64,000 nucleotides of DNA from Scytalidium lignicola (GCA_002812745.2 NCSJ02000011.1:1-64000), one strand, 5' to 3'. Shown: positions 12,901 through 25,471, counted from the stretch's first letter. Made by a program: numbers and translations. The notes: a model not told the origin generated them from the letters alone.

Positions 12901-15900
12901 GCTGTATAACCACACAAAACAACTTCTACCGTTCCATGTAGAGGTGTAGATTCCCGTTTAATCCCTTCTGACGTTGAGAAACACGGGATTCATACAAGTT
13001 CTGTGTCATATAAGGTACTTGGTTGCACCCTAGACCTCCAAGCTGGAACCCCCCATGCTCAGCAATTACCTTCTATATACTTTAGGGAGTTATTATCAAG
13101 TTTGATATCCTGAACGTTAGGACCATGGTATGTCGGCGGGTGGGGCTCTCCTAGTATCATTTTTCTTTTCTATTAGTAAATGGACTTCTGAAATATCATT
13201 CATGTGTCTGTCTCGGGTCTGTTGATGCTCATGCTCTTACTCTTTTTTTCTCTCAATGTGATTTAAGGTTGAGGCGACTTGAGAGATTGAGTGCTGGGAG
13301 ATTAATTTTGTACGATTTGGAGTCTCGTTTTTTTATTCTTGTATTATTATTGCACGGACATAATTGCCGGAGAGTGTTGATAAAGAGAGATTAAAGACTA
13401 CGTATTCGATCTGCTAGTACGTAGACAAGGATATCCTTATACCATCTCCATCATCGTCGAGATCTTGAGGTCTCTGCTATGAGGAGTCTTCATGTAGAAT
13501 TACTCCATCCACTTTTGAGACTATCTCTTTCCTATTTGATGCCTTAAACTTGCACATTTTTCTTGTACCTTTCCATTTATTCATCCTACGATAAGTATTA
13601 TACACTAGAAATCGGTCTGTCCATAGGATTTGATGCATAGTTCAAGTTCACACACTACTGTTACAGAATATTATGAACTTGCTACCATCAAACCAATCTT
13701 TCTAAATACTTCGTAGTATGACCAAGACCTGCCTGCTTGGATGTGATTTGCAAGTTCAACTCATCTATTTTGCCAATGCCCAAACAGCACAACTTTTCTT
13801 TAATTCTTATCCAGATCGACGTTTTGAAAGTTATGTTTACTATCCTGTTCACTCCTTTTATCACTTGTTACGCTTTGTATATACCAAATTTTCAGCTCCA
13901 GAAATCATCAAGTTAAATAAGGGAAGATACAGATACAGATACAGATACGTGATTATTACTAGTAGATCATGCCTGCTTCAAGGGAATTTCTGCGGAACTT
14001 GGAGGGAGTTTGTTGGTATTTCACTTCATTAAAAAAANTTTCATGGTAGTAATAAGACCTGGATTTTCTTTGCGGTTTCTAAATTATGGGTGAATCTTTC
14101 AAAGCTAGGTTACTAAATCAATGGCAGGAGTTGAACTGCATTCTTCCCTCTACCTGTGTCTGATTTGATCTCCCATCAAACTCCTAGGGTCTGGCTGATC
14201 GAATACGCTTTTATATGTCATCATATTTCCTGCATTGCACATTTCTAGGATATACATCACGAAGAATAAGATAAAGCTTTCTTTAATAATTCATATTTGT
14301 GACGGGCTCGAAGTGTCAAATTTTCACAACCGTCCGTGATTCAAATAAACGAACTCGATAGAATGCCATTTTTATATCAAAGAAGTTCCTTCCTATACAG
14401 ACCGCTGGAGTTCAGATCACCTTGAAGAGATGATAATAGATGGAGGAGATTATAATACAGATAGAAATGATTCCCCTACGAGAGTCTACATGGTTTTGTG
14501 ATCTAAAAGTGTTAGATCGCTTGGTGGACTCGTTCACCGCAGGTAGTCACCGGGTTTTTCATGGGGTAATTATAGCTGTGGCCTCCCTACGAGATAGCTC
14601 GTCCAAAATTTACTGCCTGCTATGTTAAGTCGAGCTTCCTTCAGAGATTTATTTTAATAATCATACTGATTCAAAGATACAGCTTTTTTTACTCCGAACT
14701 CTGAATCCGATCTACTCAAGAGCCGTGCACAAGTGCCGAGACCAGCACATTAGCAGCGAGGCTAGGCTGTCTGGTAATAACTGTTGTTGAGAAATATAGC
14801 AAGGCAGCCTGACTTGCGGTAGTTTGCAGACTTTTGCCTCCGGTCTTTCAGACCATAATATGTCTCTTCTAGAATGCCAGCTGACGCCGTACATCCGGCT
14901 GACGGTGGCTGAGTTGAAAGAGGCTATGTCTCTGAAAAAGTCAGCAGGCACAAGCTTACAGTCGTGAACTGACTGCAGCATTTCGAAGCAGGACTAGAAT
15001 CTGTAAGTAGACGCCGCGTGAGGCTTTTCGCGAGATATTGACTAATGAAACATGTCAGGCACAAGGCGACGGAGCTTCGGGCTAAGCTCATTCTTCGGAC
15101 TCAACTCCGGCTCTTCCAGCATTACAAATACCAGGTCGGAGATGTATGATTATTTCCGGTATGTCAACGTGTGTCGATGCGAGTGATTCGTACACTATGC
15201 CTTTCGATGGATGTTACGTGCTTGCCATTAATTGATGATCTCCCGTCCCTGCCGTCCCCAGCTGGAGAGGGAGTCTTAAAGACTAAAAAAATAATAACTG
15301 TATCCCAGTAAAAGATAATACAGCAAACAGAGAACAGAACATATTTTGAAGGGGCATGTATAAACTACAGGAGAATCTACCATTTGCAGTAAAGAACAGA
15401 GGGGTCTTTCTAGGTCATGAAATTACTGCAAGGGACAACTTCTGCTAGGAGCAGAATAGGTTTAGCGTGTTTTCGATGCGCACGCAGGGACTTACTCGGG
15501 AGCGATGACGTCAAGCGCAGCGTTGAAGGTAACTACTCATCAACAGTGCATACACAGCTGCACGGGAGATGCTTGCTTGTCACGCTTGTTTCTTGATCAC
15601 AGCGCAATAGTGGATGGATAAATAATGTTTGTGCATCAAGCAGGTGCGATGATGAGGTTCATGACGAGGTAATTGATGTCTTGGCCCTTATTCTCTGGTA
15701 TTTACCATTGTGGGTTTTGAATTCTGAGACTTTATCGTGAGTGGATCTGGATCTATTGCTTCACCATTACTCTCCAGAAGGAAGACCAAGTCTCAATTGA
15801 TGTTGATTACCAAATTATCATTTAAGCTTTTCATTGCTATGTCCTAGTGAGGACCAGTACTTAAGGACAATATTTGAGCGCGCTCGGATTCTAGACTTGC

Positions 15901-16540
15901 AAAACTCACAATCTGCCATTTTCAGTCAAGATTCATGTTGCTAACATCAACTCATTACTGCCTCCCGAGATAATAACTAACCTTGCGGAATATGACAAAT
16001 CATTCCTGTAAACCTTTTAGATCGCCGTCGTAAACACCGAATCAATGGCAGTCGTTGGATCTGCACAACCTCATTATCCTAACCCGGCGCGTTTGCCACA
16101 CCAATGACATCGCTGATGACGCTCTCTCAACACCACCAAAACACATCCACCGATCTCACTTTTGCCCCAGACAGAGTCAGCCACTCCCCCCCTGACCATT
16201 GAGTGCCCCAGATCTTTAACTTTTCGTGCTTTCTCGGCTGATGCAACGACCAGTTCGGCCACAGCCAAGTGCCGGGAATGACGAACATAATGAAATGTCC
16301 CGTGCTCATCATTGAAGAGACACCTATCTTGGTCCTTTAGTTGGGTTTGCTGTTCACGGGACGCTGGTAGACATAGATCTGGGGCAAAAAGCGCTTTGCT
16401 TTACGATGTGAAGCAGATACAGGAGATATGTCAGTGTTTTGTGGCGCGTCAAACGCCCCAGGTAGGCTTGAATGGTGCGTGAAATGCCCCGACGCTGGTT
16501 GAAAAGGACGCTGGTAAACCATCATCTCAGATCCCCTCAG
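12901..16540. other. AT-richer intergenic DNA, no gene recognised
   Basis: No open frame with recognisable similarity or plausible exon structure was found. The GTACAGT motif of the preceding stretch is absent. Small items are an AGATAC tandem repeat near 13925-13950, one N at 14038 after an A run, and a pair of related 14-mers near 16446 and 16474 (GCGTCAAACGCCCC and GCGTGAAATGCCCC) that could be a duplicated regulatory site for the small gene downstream. Confidence 0.5.
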
Positions 16541-16542
16541 TT

Positions 16543-16550
16543 CTATATAG
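16543..16550 (+). promoter_or_regulatory. possible TATA box of the small gene at 16764
   Basis: CTATATAG lies about 215 nt before the ATG and is followed by pyrimidine-rich DNA, as in many filamentous-fungal promoters. The assignment rests only on position and composition. Confidence 0.3.
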
Positions 16551-16763
16551 CTCTGTCTTATCCATCTGGTTCTCTTCCCATTTATCAACATCCGCGATAA
16601 TATCCGGCTATAGACATTCATGACTATTATATCTACCCCATCTTCTTGTTGACTTCATATTTTAATCATCTCCATTTAAAAGAGACGTCCAATCTACACA
16701 TAATCGCGCCTCATCTCCCCAAGGAAGGGAACAAGCCTCTTGTCACACATTAAGAGCTATATT

Positions 16764-16994
16764 ATGTCGTATCAACACTCCTACGATCAAGGCTCTCCGC
16801 TCTCTTCTATGGTTCATCACAACAGGAATGTCTCTGCCTCCTGGCAACCGCAAGATCTTCATCAGTACTCGAGAATAATGCATCAACACACCAAAATGCA
16901 GATGGAAGCCGCATCTCGGTCTTCAAAGAGGAGAACTGCCAGTGAATCGTTGACAAAGGGTGCCGCGAGCTTCAGCAGTTTCGAGAGCCATTAG
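16764..16994 (+). CDS. small uncharacterised protein (76 aa)
   Basis: I do not recognise this protein. It is a 76-residue open frame starting at the ATG in context ATTATGTCG; an earlier in-frame start would be a TTG. The product begins MSYQHSYDQGSPL. It is rich in Ser, His and Gln, has a basic patch (SSKRR) near residues 54-60 and a Ser/Phe-rich C-terminus ending FESH. It has no signal peptide and no membrane segment. A TATA-like element and CT-rich leader lie upstream. Its composition suggests a small, mostly disordered nuclear or cytosolic protein. It may be a chance ORF, because the flanks are gene-free and I see no introns or domain. Confidence 0.4.
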   Translation: MSYQHSYDQGSPLSSMVHHNRNVSASWQPQDLHQYSRIMHQHTKMQMEAASRSSKRRTASESLTKGAASFSSFESH

Positions 16995-18011
16995 AACTTT
17001 ACGCGTTGACGTGGACGAGATTTACGATCTATGACATAACGATATGAAAGAAAGAGAATACATGTCGACTGGAGACCTTGAACGAGCGATCTTACCGCTG
17101 TGCTAGGATGGTTTTCCTGTCACCATGTCATTATCACACCCACTGCATTGCCATCGTCGTGTTGTCAAGCAACTAGCATCAACGATCCACGATCGAAGTG
17201 GTACGAGTTCCCGATAAACTATCTTCACTATGGTGTACAGCCATTTCCATCATTACATAGGAGCATACTGGCGTACGAGGCACTTCATCGAGAGAGATAC
17301 GAGGAAACAGGTAATATGGGACTTGGTTTCATAGAGGCGTTCTGGCACAGGTTTAAAAAAAAGTGCTTGAGCCTTTCATTAATATATATAATGACGTATA
17401 TTTATAATTCCCTTTTGCTTGTGGCTTTATAGATATTTTAAAGACAATGCTCCCTGTTCTCTTCCGATTTTTTCCTTTGAAATCTGCTCCTTCATGCCAA
17501 CTACTTTTGCGCTACATGTATATATGCCGAACCTAAATTCATGTAGCCTTTTGAGTAGAATACTAACTTAAGCAGTAATTGCTTGGACTGCAGCAATGAC
17601 TTTACCCACGACAGGGTCGCTCAACATGCGTAGAGAAGGGAATAGAAGAAAGACGTTTCCAAATTAAGGGTTTAAGGCAAAGCCTTAGTTCCTAATAGAG
17701 GATGAAGCTTAATTTAACATTGTCGATGCTGGTAAACTAGGAAGTGCCCACCAGCGAGTTTGGATGCGCACGATTAAGCATATACATCACTGCTAAAAAA
17801 TTAGATTAATGAATAGATTAATATTTATCCTAATTTAAAATTGCAAGTCTAGACCAGGAAGTGAAGGTTTCAGCCTTCAAAGGTTGGATTATTATGCTAT
17901 TTCCACTCGCCTGCTTCAAAACTCGCCTCTAATTTGCGTCCGATAAAAATTTCATCCAAACTAGCGATTTTTCAACTCCCTCTATCATCACCACTGTAAC
18001 AATGTCATGAC
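16995..18011. other. intergenic spacer
   Basis: AT-rich spacer before the methyltransferase gene. Short open frames such as the one at 17100-17432 have no recognisable content and end in AT-rich low-complexity sequence. No RNA gene or repeat is evident. Confidence 0.5.
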
Positions 18012-19940
18012 ATGAGCCATATAGTTGGAGGGGGTACCCGAAGACTCCTTTCATATCGTCTAAAAATATTTCGAGAAGTGAGATCGATCACGATTCCTCG
18101 CTCCAAGATGGCTCCGCCAACTCCACTTCCCTATCCGCGAGAAAGTTTCTCAGACGTAGATGAGTATGTGGATTCACTTTTAAAGTTCGCATCAACGTCC
18201 ACGCTCTTTCAAACACTTTGTGGCGGGGTCCATATTCTTGATTTCTTCATCAGAGAACCTAGTCTCTATCACACTGTGGTTCCAGAAGAATGGCGTTCTT
18301 GGCTGCTAGATTGTCCGTCTATGACCTTACTTGATCTACTGATGCGGGATGATTTGGATGCTCCGAGAGAAGATAATCCTCCTGAAAGTCTTCTGAGTTA
18401 TATCAGAGACGTAAGGAAACATTCTCTTAAACGCAATTTTGTCCAAGATGGGGAAAGTAAAAAGAGAGACATACCTAAGCTCCCTCGTCATATTGCAGTG
18501 GGAATGATACCCAAGAAAATCCACGAGGTGACCAACTTCGCAGACTATGTCGTCCAAGTCTCAGATGATATCTCCGCCCGCACTGGGAATGGAATCACCC
18601 ATTTCGTAGACTTTGGCAGCGGCCAGAATTATCTTGGTCGTACGTTGGCTAGTCCACCGTATAATAAACACATAATTGCTGTGGAGAGCAAGGAACATAA
18701 TATAAAGGGTGCCAGAAAGATGGATATTTCAGCTGGTGTAGCTGAAAGAGAAAAAGTTATGCGGAATAAGAAGCTCTATCGACTGGCGCAGAATAGTTTA
18801 CTTCCTGAGGAGTTGAGGAAAGAGAAGAGCATGAGGAATCCAGCAAAACCACAGGTTCCACGGACGCCGCAGTCTGATGGCGAGTTTGATTTTAGGCCTA
18901 GTAAGGAGCTAGCTGCTATTTATACGCCGGAAGAAGGGAAGGGCAACATTCAGTACGTGGAGCATATCGTTAAGGATGGAGACTTATCCGATGTTGTTGA
19001 GAAGATCGAGAAAATGAGTATTACTAAGTCGACAAGCAATTCAGATATACTTGCTCAAGACGAAGACTCTAATATCACAGACAAACTTGAAAAGAAAGAA
19101 GATCCTCGCCTCATGGCCATATCAATCCACTCCTGTGGCAACCTCTCCCACCACGGCATCCGCTCCCTCCTCCTAAATCCAACAGTCAAAGCCGTCGCCA
19201 TCGTAGGCTGCTGCTACAATCTCCTCACAGAGCGATTCACACCACCAAGCTACAAACACCCTCTCCTGCGACCAAACCTGCAAGCAATCAACGCTCCTTC
19301 ATCGAACCTGACCTCCAACCCCGAAGACCCCCACGGTTTCCCCATGAGTGAACACATCGCAAGCTGCAGCAACAACGAAAGCATCCACCTAAACATCACA
19401 GCGCGTATGATGGCCGTACAGGCGCCGAACAACTGGACCTCAGAAGAAAGCGACTCGTTCTTCAAGCGTCACTTTTACCGTGCCCTGCTTCAGCGTCTAT
19501 TCCTCGACTACGGCGTCGTGTCAAGGATTAGTCTCGCACCAGACGGAACAGAAGGCGAAGGCATGGAATCCACAGAAGCCATCATCATCGGGTCCTTACG
19601 CAAGAAGTCCTACGTCTCATTCCTATCTTACGTTCGCGGTGCAATATCGAAGATGGAAGCCGATCCTGATCGAGGGAGTATGGTAGCGGCAAAGATGAAG
19701 GATGTCACGGATGAGGAGATTGTAGCGTATGAGGCGAGGTTTGGGGAGTTGAAGAAGGAGTTGAGTGTTGTGTGGAGCTTGATGGCGTTTAGTGCTGGCG
19801 TTGTGGAGAGTATGATTGTTACGGATCGGTGGTTGTTCTTGAGGGAGCAGAAGGATGTTGTGAGGGAGTGTTGGGTTGAGCCGGTTTTCGATTATAAACT
19901 CAGTCCGCGGAATTTGGTAGTTGTGGGGTTGAAAGTTTGA
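18012..19940 (+). CDS. METTL25/RRNAD1-like methyltransferase-domain protein
   Basis: Single-exon gene of 642 codons. It belongs to the METTL25/RRNAD1 group of SAM-dependent methyltransferase-fold proteins (Methyltransf_32 type). The SAM-binding motif I is visible as HFVDFGSGQNYLGRTLA near residues 197-213, followed by an acidic residue at the end of the next strand (IIAVES). The family's second hallmark, SIHSCGNLSHHG followed by VAIVGCCYNLL, lies around residues 373-405. Between them is a variable charged insert (about 240-365). Family substrates are poorly known, so I assign no substrate. Two starts are possible: the ATG at 18012, or the one at 18108 (MAPPTPLPYPRESF), which has a better context (CAAGATGG) and begins where the protein starts to look conserved. 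The gene is convergent with the histone chaperone gene downstream. Confidence 0.85.
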   Translation: MSHIVGGGTRRLLSYRLKIFREVRSITIPRSKMAPPTPLPYPRESFSDVDEYVDSLLKFASTSTLFQTLCGGVHILDFFIREPSLYHTVVPEEWRSWLLDCPSMTLLDLLMRDDLDAPREDNPPESLLSYIRDVRKHSLKRNFVQDGESKKRDIPKLPRHIAVGMIPKKIHEVTNFADYVVQVSDDISARTGNGITHFVDFGSGQNYLGRTLASPPYNKHIIAVESKEHNIKGARKMDISAGVAEREKVMRNKKLYRLAQNSLLPEELRKEKSMRNPAKPQVPRTPQSDGEFDFRPSKELAAIYTPEEGKGNIQYVEHIVKDGDLSDVVEKIEKMSITKSTSNSDILAQDEDSNITDKLEKKEDPRLMAISIHSCGNLSHHGIRSLLLNPTVKAVAIVGCCYNLLTERFTPPSYKHPLLRPNLQAINAPSSNLTSNPEDPHGFPMSEHIASCSNNESIHLNITARMMAVQAPNNWTSEESDSFFKRHFYRALLQRLFLDYGVVSRISLAPDGTEGEGMESTEAIIIGSLRKKSYVSFLSYVRGAISKMEADPDRGSMVAAKMKDVTDEEIVAYEARFGELKKELSVVWSLMAFSAGVVESMIVTDRWLFLREQKDVVRECWVEPVFDYKLSPRNLVVVGLKV

Positions 19941-20838
19941 AAGAGTGGATGGCATTGCAAGTACTTATCTGGCCATCTGGGATCTTGCATTTCTGCGGTC
20001 TCTTGGTTTGCTGGTTAGAATGGAAAGAACGTCCGACTGTGAAGAATTCTCTCGTCGTTATCAAAAAGAGGAAGGATTTTAAGAGCTGAGGTGGTTTGTT
20101 ATCACCTATTTTCCTTGTCCCCTTTGATGGAGATAGATCACATTCCGGCAACTGCAATAGGATTATAGGAAGAAACCAATAGAGAAGAAGCAAAACGGGG
20201 AGACTAGAAGGCGAAATATGATATTAATTTATGAAATATTTTAGAGAAAAAGAAGGAAACGAAAGAGGCAAAGTTAAAAGATAGAACGCGCCATGCGGGT
20301 ATAGAGCGTTGACTAGAAACAGGAGAACCAATTTTTAGGGGGCGGGGCATTTTGTTTCTCCCCGCCACTATGGATTTAGAAGACTCAAAGGCATAGACCA
20401 TATACTCCAATTCATACTATACAATATCCCAGATCCATCTAAATATAGTAATCATCATCTTAGCACACACAAAAACGTACGACAAAAACGCAGTTCATAA
20501 ATCTACTACCTCAATTCATCCTTCTACCTTTAGTAATTTTATTTCTTTCATTAGGCATTAGGGGAAAAAATTTCTTAGTTACACGATGTGTGTTTCTTCC
20601 CAAAACGTGTGTCCGATTGCTATTTTACTGTATTCACTCTTCTAAAGGATTTTTGGTTTGGTATATTCCCCCCGTTTCTCCAATAATCCAATACTCTGTG
20701 TGTGTGTATCCTGGTATCACTTTTCCCCATATTACTTTTTAATTTTTTTACTATTAATCGAAAACATTCGTTTTTATTTGTATCTTCAATATTTTTTTTT
20801 TGGTTTTTTTGTGGTTTTTTTTATTCAAGGAGGGGCGC
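19941..20838. other. convergent 3' spacer
   Basis: Spacer between two convergent genes, so it should contain both 3' UTRs. It is AT-rich with several T runs; I find no coding potential or structured RNA. Confidence 0.6.
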
Positions 20839-21166
20839 TCAGGACGAACGTCGTTTCTTGGTTGGCCGTTTATCATCATCTTCATCTGAGTCGGATGGTG
20901 CTGAGTTTATAGCAGCTTCTTCGTCGCTGTCGGCGTCATCAGATTCAAAGTCTGCGTCTGAGAGAGCGTCTTGCTCTTGGGCTTGTGCTGGGGTGGTTGT
21001 TAGCTTTAGTTATAGATCACAGGGTGATAGTGTGTAACGCAGGAGGGAAAATTAGGAATGGAAGCACTTACTGAAGTATTTGATGGCTCCTGGCCATAGA
21101 TCTTCCGTAATGGCAATCGCCAGATCATCGCCATCCGGGAAGATCTCTAAGCTCATGTCCACATCT

Positions 21167-21198
<32 letters not shown>

Positions 21199-22209
21199 AG
21201 CTAGCTCATCCTCAACAACTGCTGTCTTCTGTTTCCCGTCTTTCCTCGCTCGACTCCTTTCCTTTTCCTTCTCCGTCGCAGCTTGACTCTCCTCGGCCGT
21301 AATCCTTCGCCCAATGAACCCGAACCAAGCGAAGAAACTCAATCCGCCCATACCAGTATTCTCAATCTTCTTCTTCAACGCCAGTTGTTCAGGCGTTAAT
21401 GTCTTCTTTCCTTTCTCCTCCTCCTTCATCTTCCCAGTCTCCTTCTCTTTTTGCTCCACCTCCCAAGCCTTACATACCAAGTCTCCCAAGCCACCACTCA
21501 AATCCTTGCCCTTTTTCCATTCTATCCTCACTGGCTCCGAGACTAGCCCCGTCCATCCATCCGCAGCTCTCCGGTGCCAAAACTTCTTTTCTAGGATCTT
21601 GTCTTTGAAGTACTCGTTCGGCGCAAATTCCCATCTAATACACACGCTTCTCGGGTCGCCTTTTGGATCGTCGATCTCGAAGTGCGTCACGGAGAGGGCG
21701 GTTAATGAGGAGAGGAGAAGGGCGCTGTCGGAGGGCTGGATGTATTGGTCGATGTCTGGGGGCGCCTGTTCGAGGACTAAAGGCCAGAAGTTGGGGATCT
21801 GGGAGACGGTCTGTTGGCGACGGGTGTAGAGCGGGGCTGTGAGGGAGACCTGTTGGCGGACTGCAACATAGAAGTTGTCAGTTATTTTTCTGTGTGTGAA
21901 GCTGATAGAGGAGGTATTGAAGTTTTATTATTATGGTTTGCTTTTGCACACTGGAGGCAGGCTGGCCCATTTTTGCGTATGTCCTGCCTCGGTATGCGAA
22001 AATGTTCCCCAAGTGACTGCGAGAACAGAAAAGGTATGGATTTTTGACGCGCAGGATGGCAATTGAAATAGATAGAAGGCGCACATACTAATTTCGGTTT
22101 CCACATCATCGAATTCCCTCTCGATATCAGCCAGGTCCTCGTAGGATACTGGTGTCTCCTCTAGAGCAGCGGCCATGGCTGCTGTGGTGAAAGCGTACTT
22201 CCGGGACAT
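20839..22209 (-). CDS. NAP/SET-family histone chaperone (Vps75-like)
   Basis: Three exons (22209-22089, 21860-21072, 20987-20839; introns of 228 and 84 nt with GTATGT and GTAAGT donors) give a 352-residue protein. Joined, the frame shows the NAP-family plan: an N-terminal helical dimerisation region (about 10-60), the earmuff domain with IPNFWPLVL, THFEIDDPKGDP, FKDKILEKKFWHR and SFFAWF, and the conserved DLWPGAIKYF. A long acidic segment (VEDELADEDED and so on) precedes DLWP. The last exon adds an acidic/serine tail ending DDKRPTKKRRSS, a likely nuclear localisation signal. The family binds H3-H4 or H2A-H2B and escorts histones; Vps75 and SET/TAF-I are the closest plan. The start at 22209 is the first ATG; 22176 (MAAALEE) is an alternative with a good context. 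Confidence 0.85.
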
Positions 22210-23143
22210 CGGCTGCAAAGGAAAAGGTCGCGTGCACTTCGTGGTTGGAAAAATTGGCTTGGCTTTGACAAGATATTCAAGGCAATTGACGCAAAGTCCA
22301 ATCCAAGAAGACGAAGACAGACTTGGAGATTTTAATAGAAAAAAAATGAATTATTTGAAATCGGATCTGATGTACTCCGTACCTCCGGGGTAGTAGGTCC
22401 CGCTGTGTTGCGCAACGGCAAAACTTTACTTGGTGCTTGGCAAGGCTTGGGTGCTCGGGTGCGACGGGGTGGATGGATGTGGAATGGATGGTTGAATGGT
22501 TGCAGCTGAAAAGAGTTAATTAACAGAAAGGGATGGATTATATATTTGATGTTATACAGTATACAGTGATAATATCATAATACCACGTAGCATCAACATC
22601 AGCAGCATCTCCTCGGGCTTTCGTTCATCTCTGCCTTTTGGAGGTCACTGCCAGAAGGGGAGTGGCCGTGCGGCTGGCGGTGCCGGACTGGGCGCCCAGC
22701 AGAATGCGCCAAAGGGTCTTTGGTCGCCATTGATTCGATTGATTGTACGGAGTATGTATGATGGATGATTATGATAAGGGATGGTTGGTTGGTTGGTTGG
22801 TTGGTTGGTTGGTCGATTGATTGATTGATTGATTGATTGATTAATTATTATGACTGCAAGCAGCGCATGACAAGATGAAGAGTTGGACAAACAATACAGT
22901 CTTTCAATGGTTGGACTACACCATTGACCGCTTTGGGACGCCACACAAGTCCACGTCGCGGAAGTGCCATGTGGCGACTCCAATTGCGGCGCGGCGCCAC
23001 GAAGAGAGAGTCGGCACCAAGTATTTTCCGTTTCCGGCGATTTGCTGCGATCTTATCTTTTATCAGATCCGCTGCTCTTTGCTCGCGGGCACAAATCCCA
23101 AATTACAATCGCTGAAACTCGGGAACCACCCCACCACCAAACA
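22210..23143. promoter_or_regulatory. divergent promoter region with TTGG and GATT tandem repeats
   Basis: Shared upstream DNA of the histone chaperone (-) and the dioxygenase (+). It contains a (TTGG)n tract at 22783-22812 directly followed by a (GATT)n tract at 22815-22842, and two copies of TACGGAGTA or its complement (22373-22381 and 22746-22754). No gene lies inside. Direct regulatory function is inference from position. Confidence 0.5.
22783..22842. repeat. adjacent (TTGG)n and (GATT)n microsatellites
   Basis: About seven TTGG units run almost directly into about seven GATT units, separated by GTC. Both are perfect over most of their length. Confidence 0.85.
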
Positions 23144-24769
23144 ATGTCTAAATCAAAGAATAAACGGCGGCAGCAGAATCAGCAGAATAATAATGCCGTA
23201 AAGAAAATTAAATCCACTGCCACGGAATCCCACCCGTCCGACAATGGCAGTGTGGATGCAAATGTCTCGTCCGAACAAGCGCAAGTGCAACTCAAGACAC
23301 TGCAGACCCTGATCCCGGCAGACGACCTTGAAATCACCATAGATACCCTGAACGTCCTCGCTGAGAACCCGAGTCTGATCAAGTCCAAGGCGTGCAAGGA
23401 CCTACGGATGGCCGTGTATGAGTTTCGAAATGCTTGTACGACTGGCTTCAACGCTTCTGGTTGGTGCCTTCTCTAGCTGGATGTGCCCTGGATTCGAATT
23501 GCTAACAGAGACCAGTCGATACAAACCTCACGGCACGGATAAGTGGTGCGCTGGCAGATGGTGGCTATGTCGAGGCGCGGATTCTTCTCGCCGAGATGCG
23601 GGTGAGAGGGCAGTCTCCTAAGCTGGGTGCCTTTTGCAGGTGGGTTAGGGATCTAGATATCGTCAGTGGGCTGGCTCAGCAGATTGAAGGAGCAGGGCTG
23701 AAGAGAACGGCACGAGAGGAGGAGCTGTTGGTTGTGATGGACGCCATCTTGAGAGTCACTGGTCCCATTGACTATTCCGTTGAGAATAACAAGATTGGTA
23801 CCCAAGGGCCGATTATTTTGAGGAAAGAATGGAATCTGCGCCCAGAATCTTTGCCTCGGAGGAATACATATGCTAGCGTCCTTGATGGCAGCATTTTTGA
23901 CTCAGTACCTAAGGATATAAAGTCTGGATTTCGAATTATCAAAACAACTCCCGGTATCGAACGCAAGCCGCCGAATCACCATCCGGCCATCTTGTACGCC
24001 TCTCGAGATAATACCATATCGATACCAGCCGAATTACCAAACACTACCTTTCACACACATCCTATCGTTCCAAACCTCCATCTTATCAAAGACGTCTTAA
24101 CAGTCCAAGAATGCAACGAGATCATTGCGGCCGGGGAAGCAATAAACTTCCTCCCCGATGCTCCTATACGGGAAGAAGGAGAAGAGAATAGTGTTCTAGC
24201 ACACAACTTCTACTGGGTCGCAGACGAGGAATTTTGCTCCAGGATATGGAAGAGAGTGGCGCCATTTGTGCCGGAGACCGTACGGGGAAAGACAGTTCGA
24301 GGTCTGAATAGGAGATTTAGAGTTTACAGATACGTTCCCGGCGCGGAGTATCGTGCTCATATAGGTATGTACATGTCCTACTGTTTCACGTTCGAAGAGC
24401 ATCGAAAGAGCATAATATTGATCTTTTTGTCTAGATGGCGCCTGGCCACCGTCGGGAATCGATCCCGTCAAGGATACATATATCTACGATAACTCCCCCC
24501 CAGATGCCAAGCAATCATCACTATTCACCTTCTTAATCTACCTGAATGATGAATTCGAAGCTGGAGAAACTACTTTCTTCCTACCTAGCGCTAGGGAGGG
24601 AAGCATGACTGCATATCCCGTCAAACCGATTCAAGGTGCTGTTGCTCTGTTTCCTCATGGAGAGACGTATGATACCATGTTGCATGAAGGCACTGGTGTT
24701 CGTCAAGGGGCCAAGCCATCAGCTAAATATGTGATACGTACTGAAGTGCTGTATGACGTTGATACATAG
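23144..24769 (+). CDS. 2-oxoglutarate/Fe(II) dioxygenase of prolyl 4-hydroxylase type
   Basis: Three exons (23144-23459, 23516-24364, 24435-24769; introns of 56 and 70 nt, the first with a GCTAAC branch point) give 499 residues. The N-terminus is basic and Gln/Asn-rich (KSKNKRRQQ...VKKIK), suggesting nuclear targeting. The C-terminal half is a P4Hc double-stranded beta-helix. After the second splice the Fe-binding HxD appears as YRAHIDGAWPP, the substrate/cofactor strand reads FLIYLNDEFEAGETTFF, the distal His is in TMLHEGTGV, and the 2-oxoglutarate-binding Lys is in SAKYVIRTEVLY, so all four cofactor ligands are present. Family members hydroxylate proline in proteins or act on other substrates; which one is unknown here. 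The first donor (GTTGGT) is weak, but it is the only one I found that keeps the frame and joins in phase. Confidence 0.85.
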
Positions 24770-25459
24770 CAATCGAAAACTTTATGATCAATCTATTCTG
24801 TCCCAGTTTTTCCTATAATACTTTGACTGCCTCTATACTAATGAATTACTCTTGCCAAGAATTGGTATTGGGTTGACAAGTGTATATTACGACCTTTGAA
24901 GTGTTTTCTCTTTATGGCTTGGGGTCGCAGGGAGTGCGGGCCGAGACCATTAATTAATCTTCCCCTGATTTTATCCGCAACCGCAACCCCGCAGAAATCG
25001 GCAAATGTTTTCGACTGTTCCTGCATCACCAATCAGCATGCAAGTGCAATATAAAATCACGCCGAATGGAGTTGCTAGGCACGGCACTTCTTCCTAAAGA
25101 AAACACATATTTACCAGCCATTTCTCTAGCAGCTTTGCCTGGATTGGAAATTCTATTCGCCAAGGGTGCGGTGACGCTAAGTCTCGTGAACTCCAGAGCA
25201 GTAATCCATCCTGGAGACTCCATAGTTGCAGATTGCAAGGACCTAGCATTCTGGCACCTGCTTGCCTCCAAGCACGCTCCAAGAAGTGCCAAGATCTAGA
25301 GTAATGATCTGGAATAATTGTAGGTTCGGCAGGCCCGTCGCATCCGATCAGTTTATGGTAATCGACACTGATTACCTTTGATGTGCCGGTTGAGCCAGAT
25401 TAACGTGCATATAATACTAACATATGCTCGAAACGTTACCTTGAGATTTTACAAGGCTA
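24770..25459. other. intergenic spacer upstream of the glucosidase
   Basis: No gene seen. Short opposite-strand frames around 25026-25299 mirror each other and have no recognisable content. The right half is the probable promoter of the GH3 gene. Confidence 0.5.
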
Positions 25460-25471
25460 ATATATATATAT
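25460..25471 (+). promoter_or_regulatory. TATA box of the GH3 glucosidase gene
   Basis: An alternating TATATATATA run about 100 nt before the start codon, followed by CT-rich DNA (TTTTCCTTTCTCCC). This is the usual arrangement for a strongly inducible fungal secreted-enzyme gene. Confidence 0.5.
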
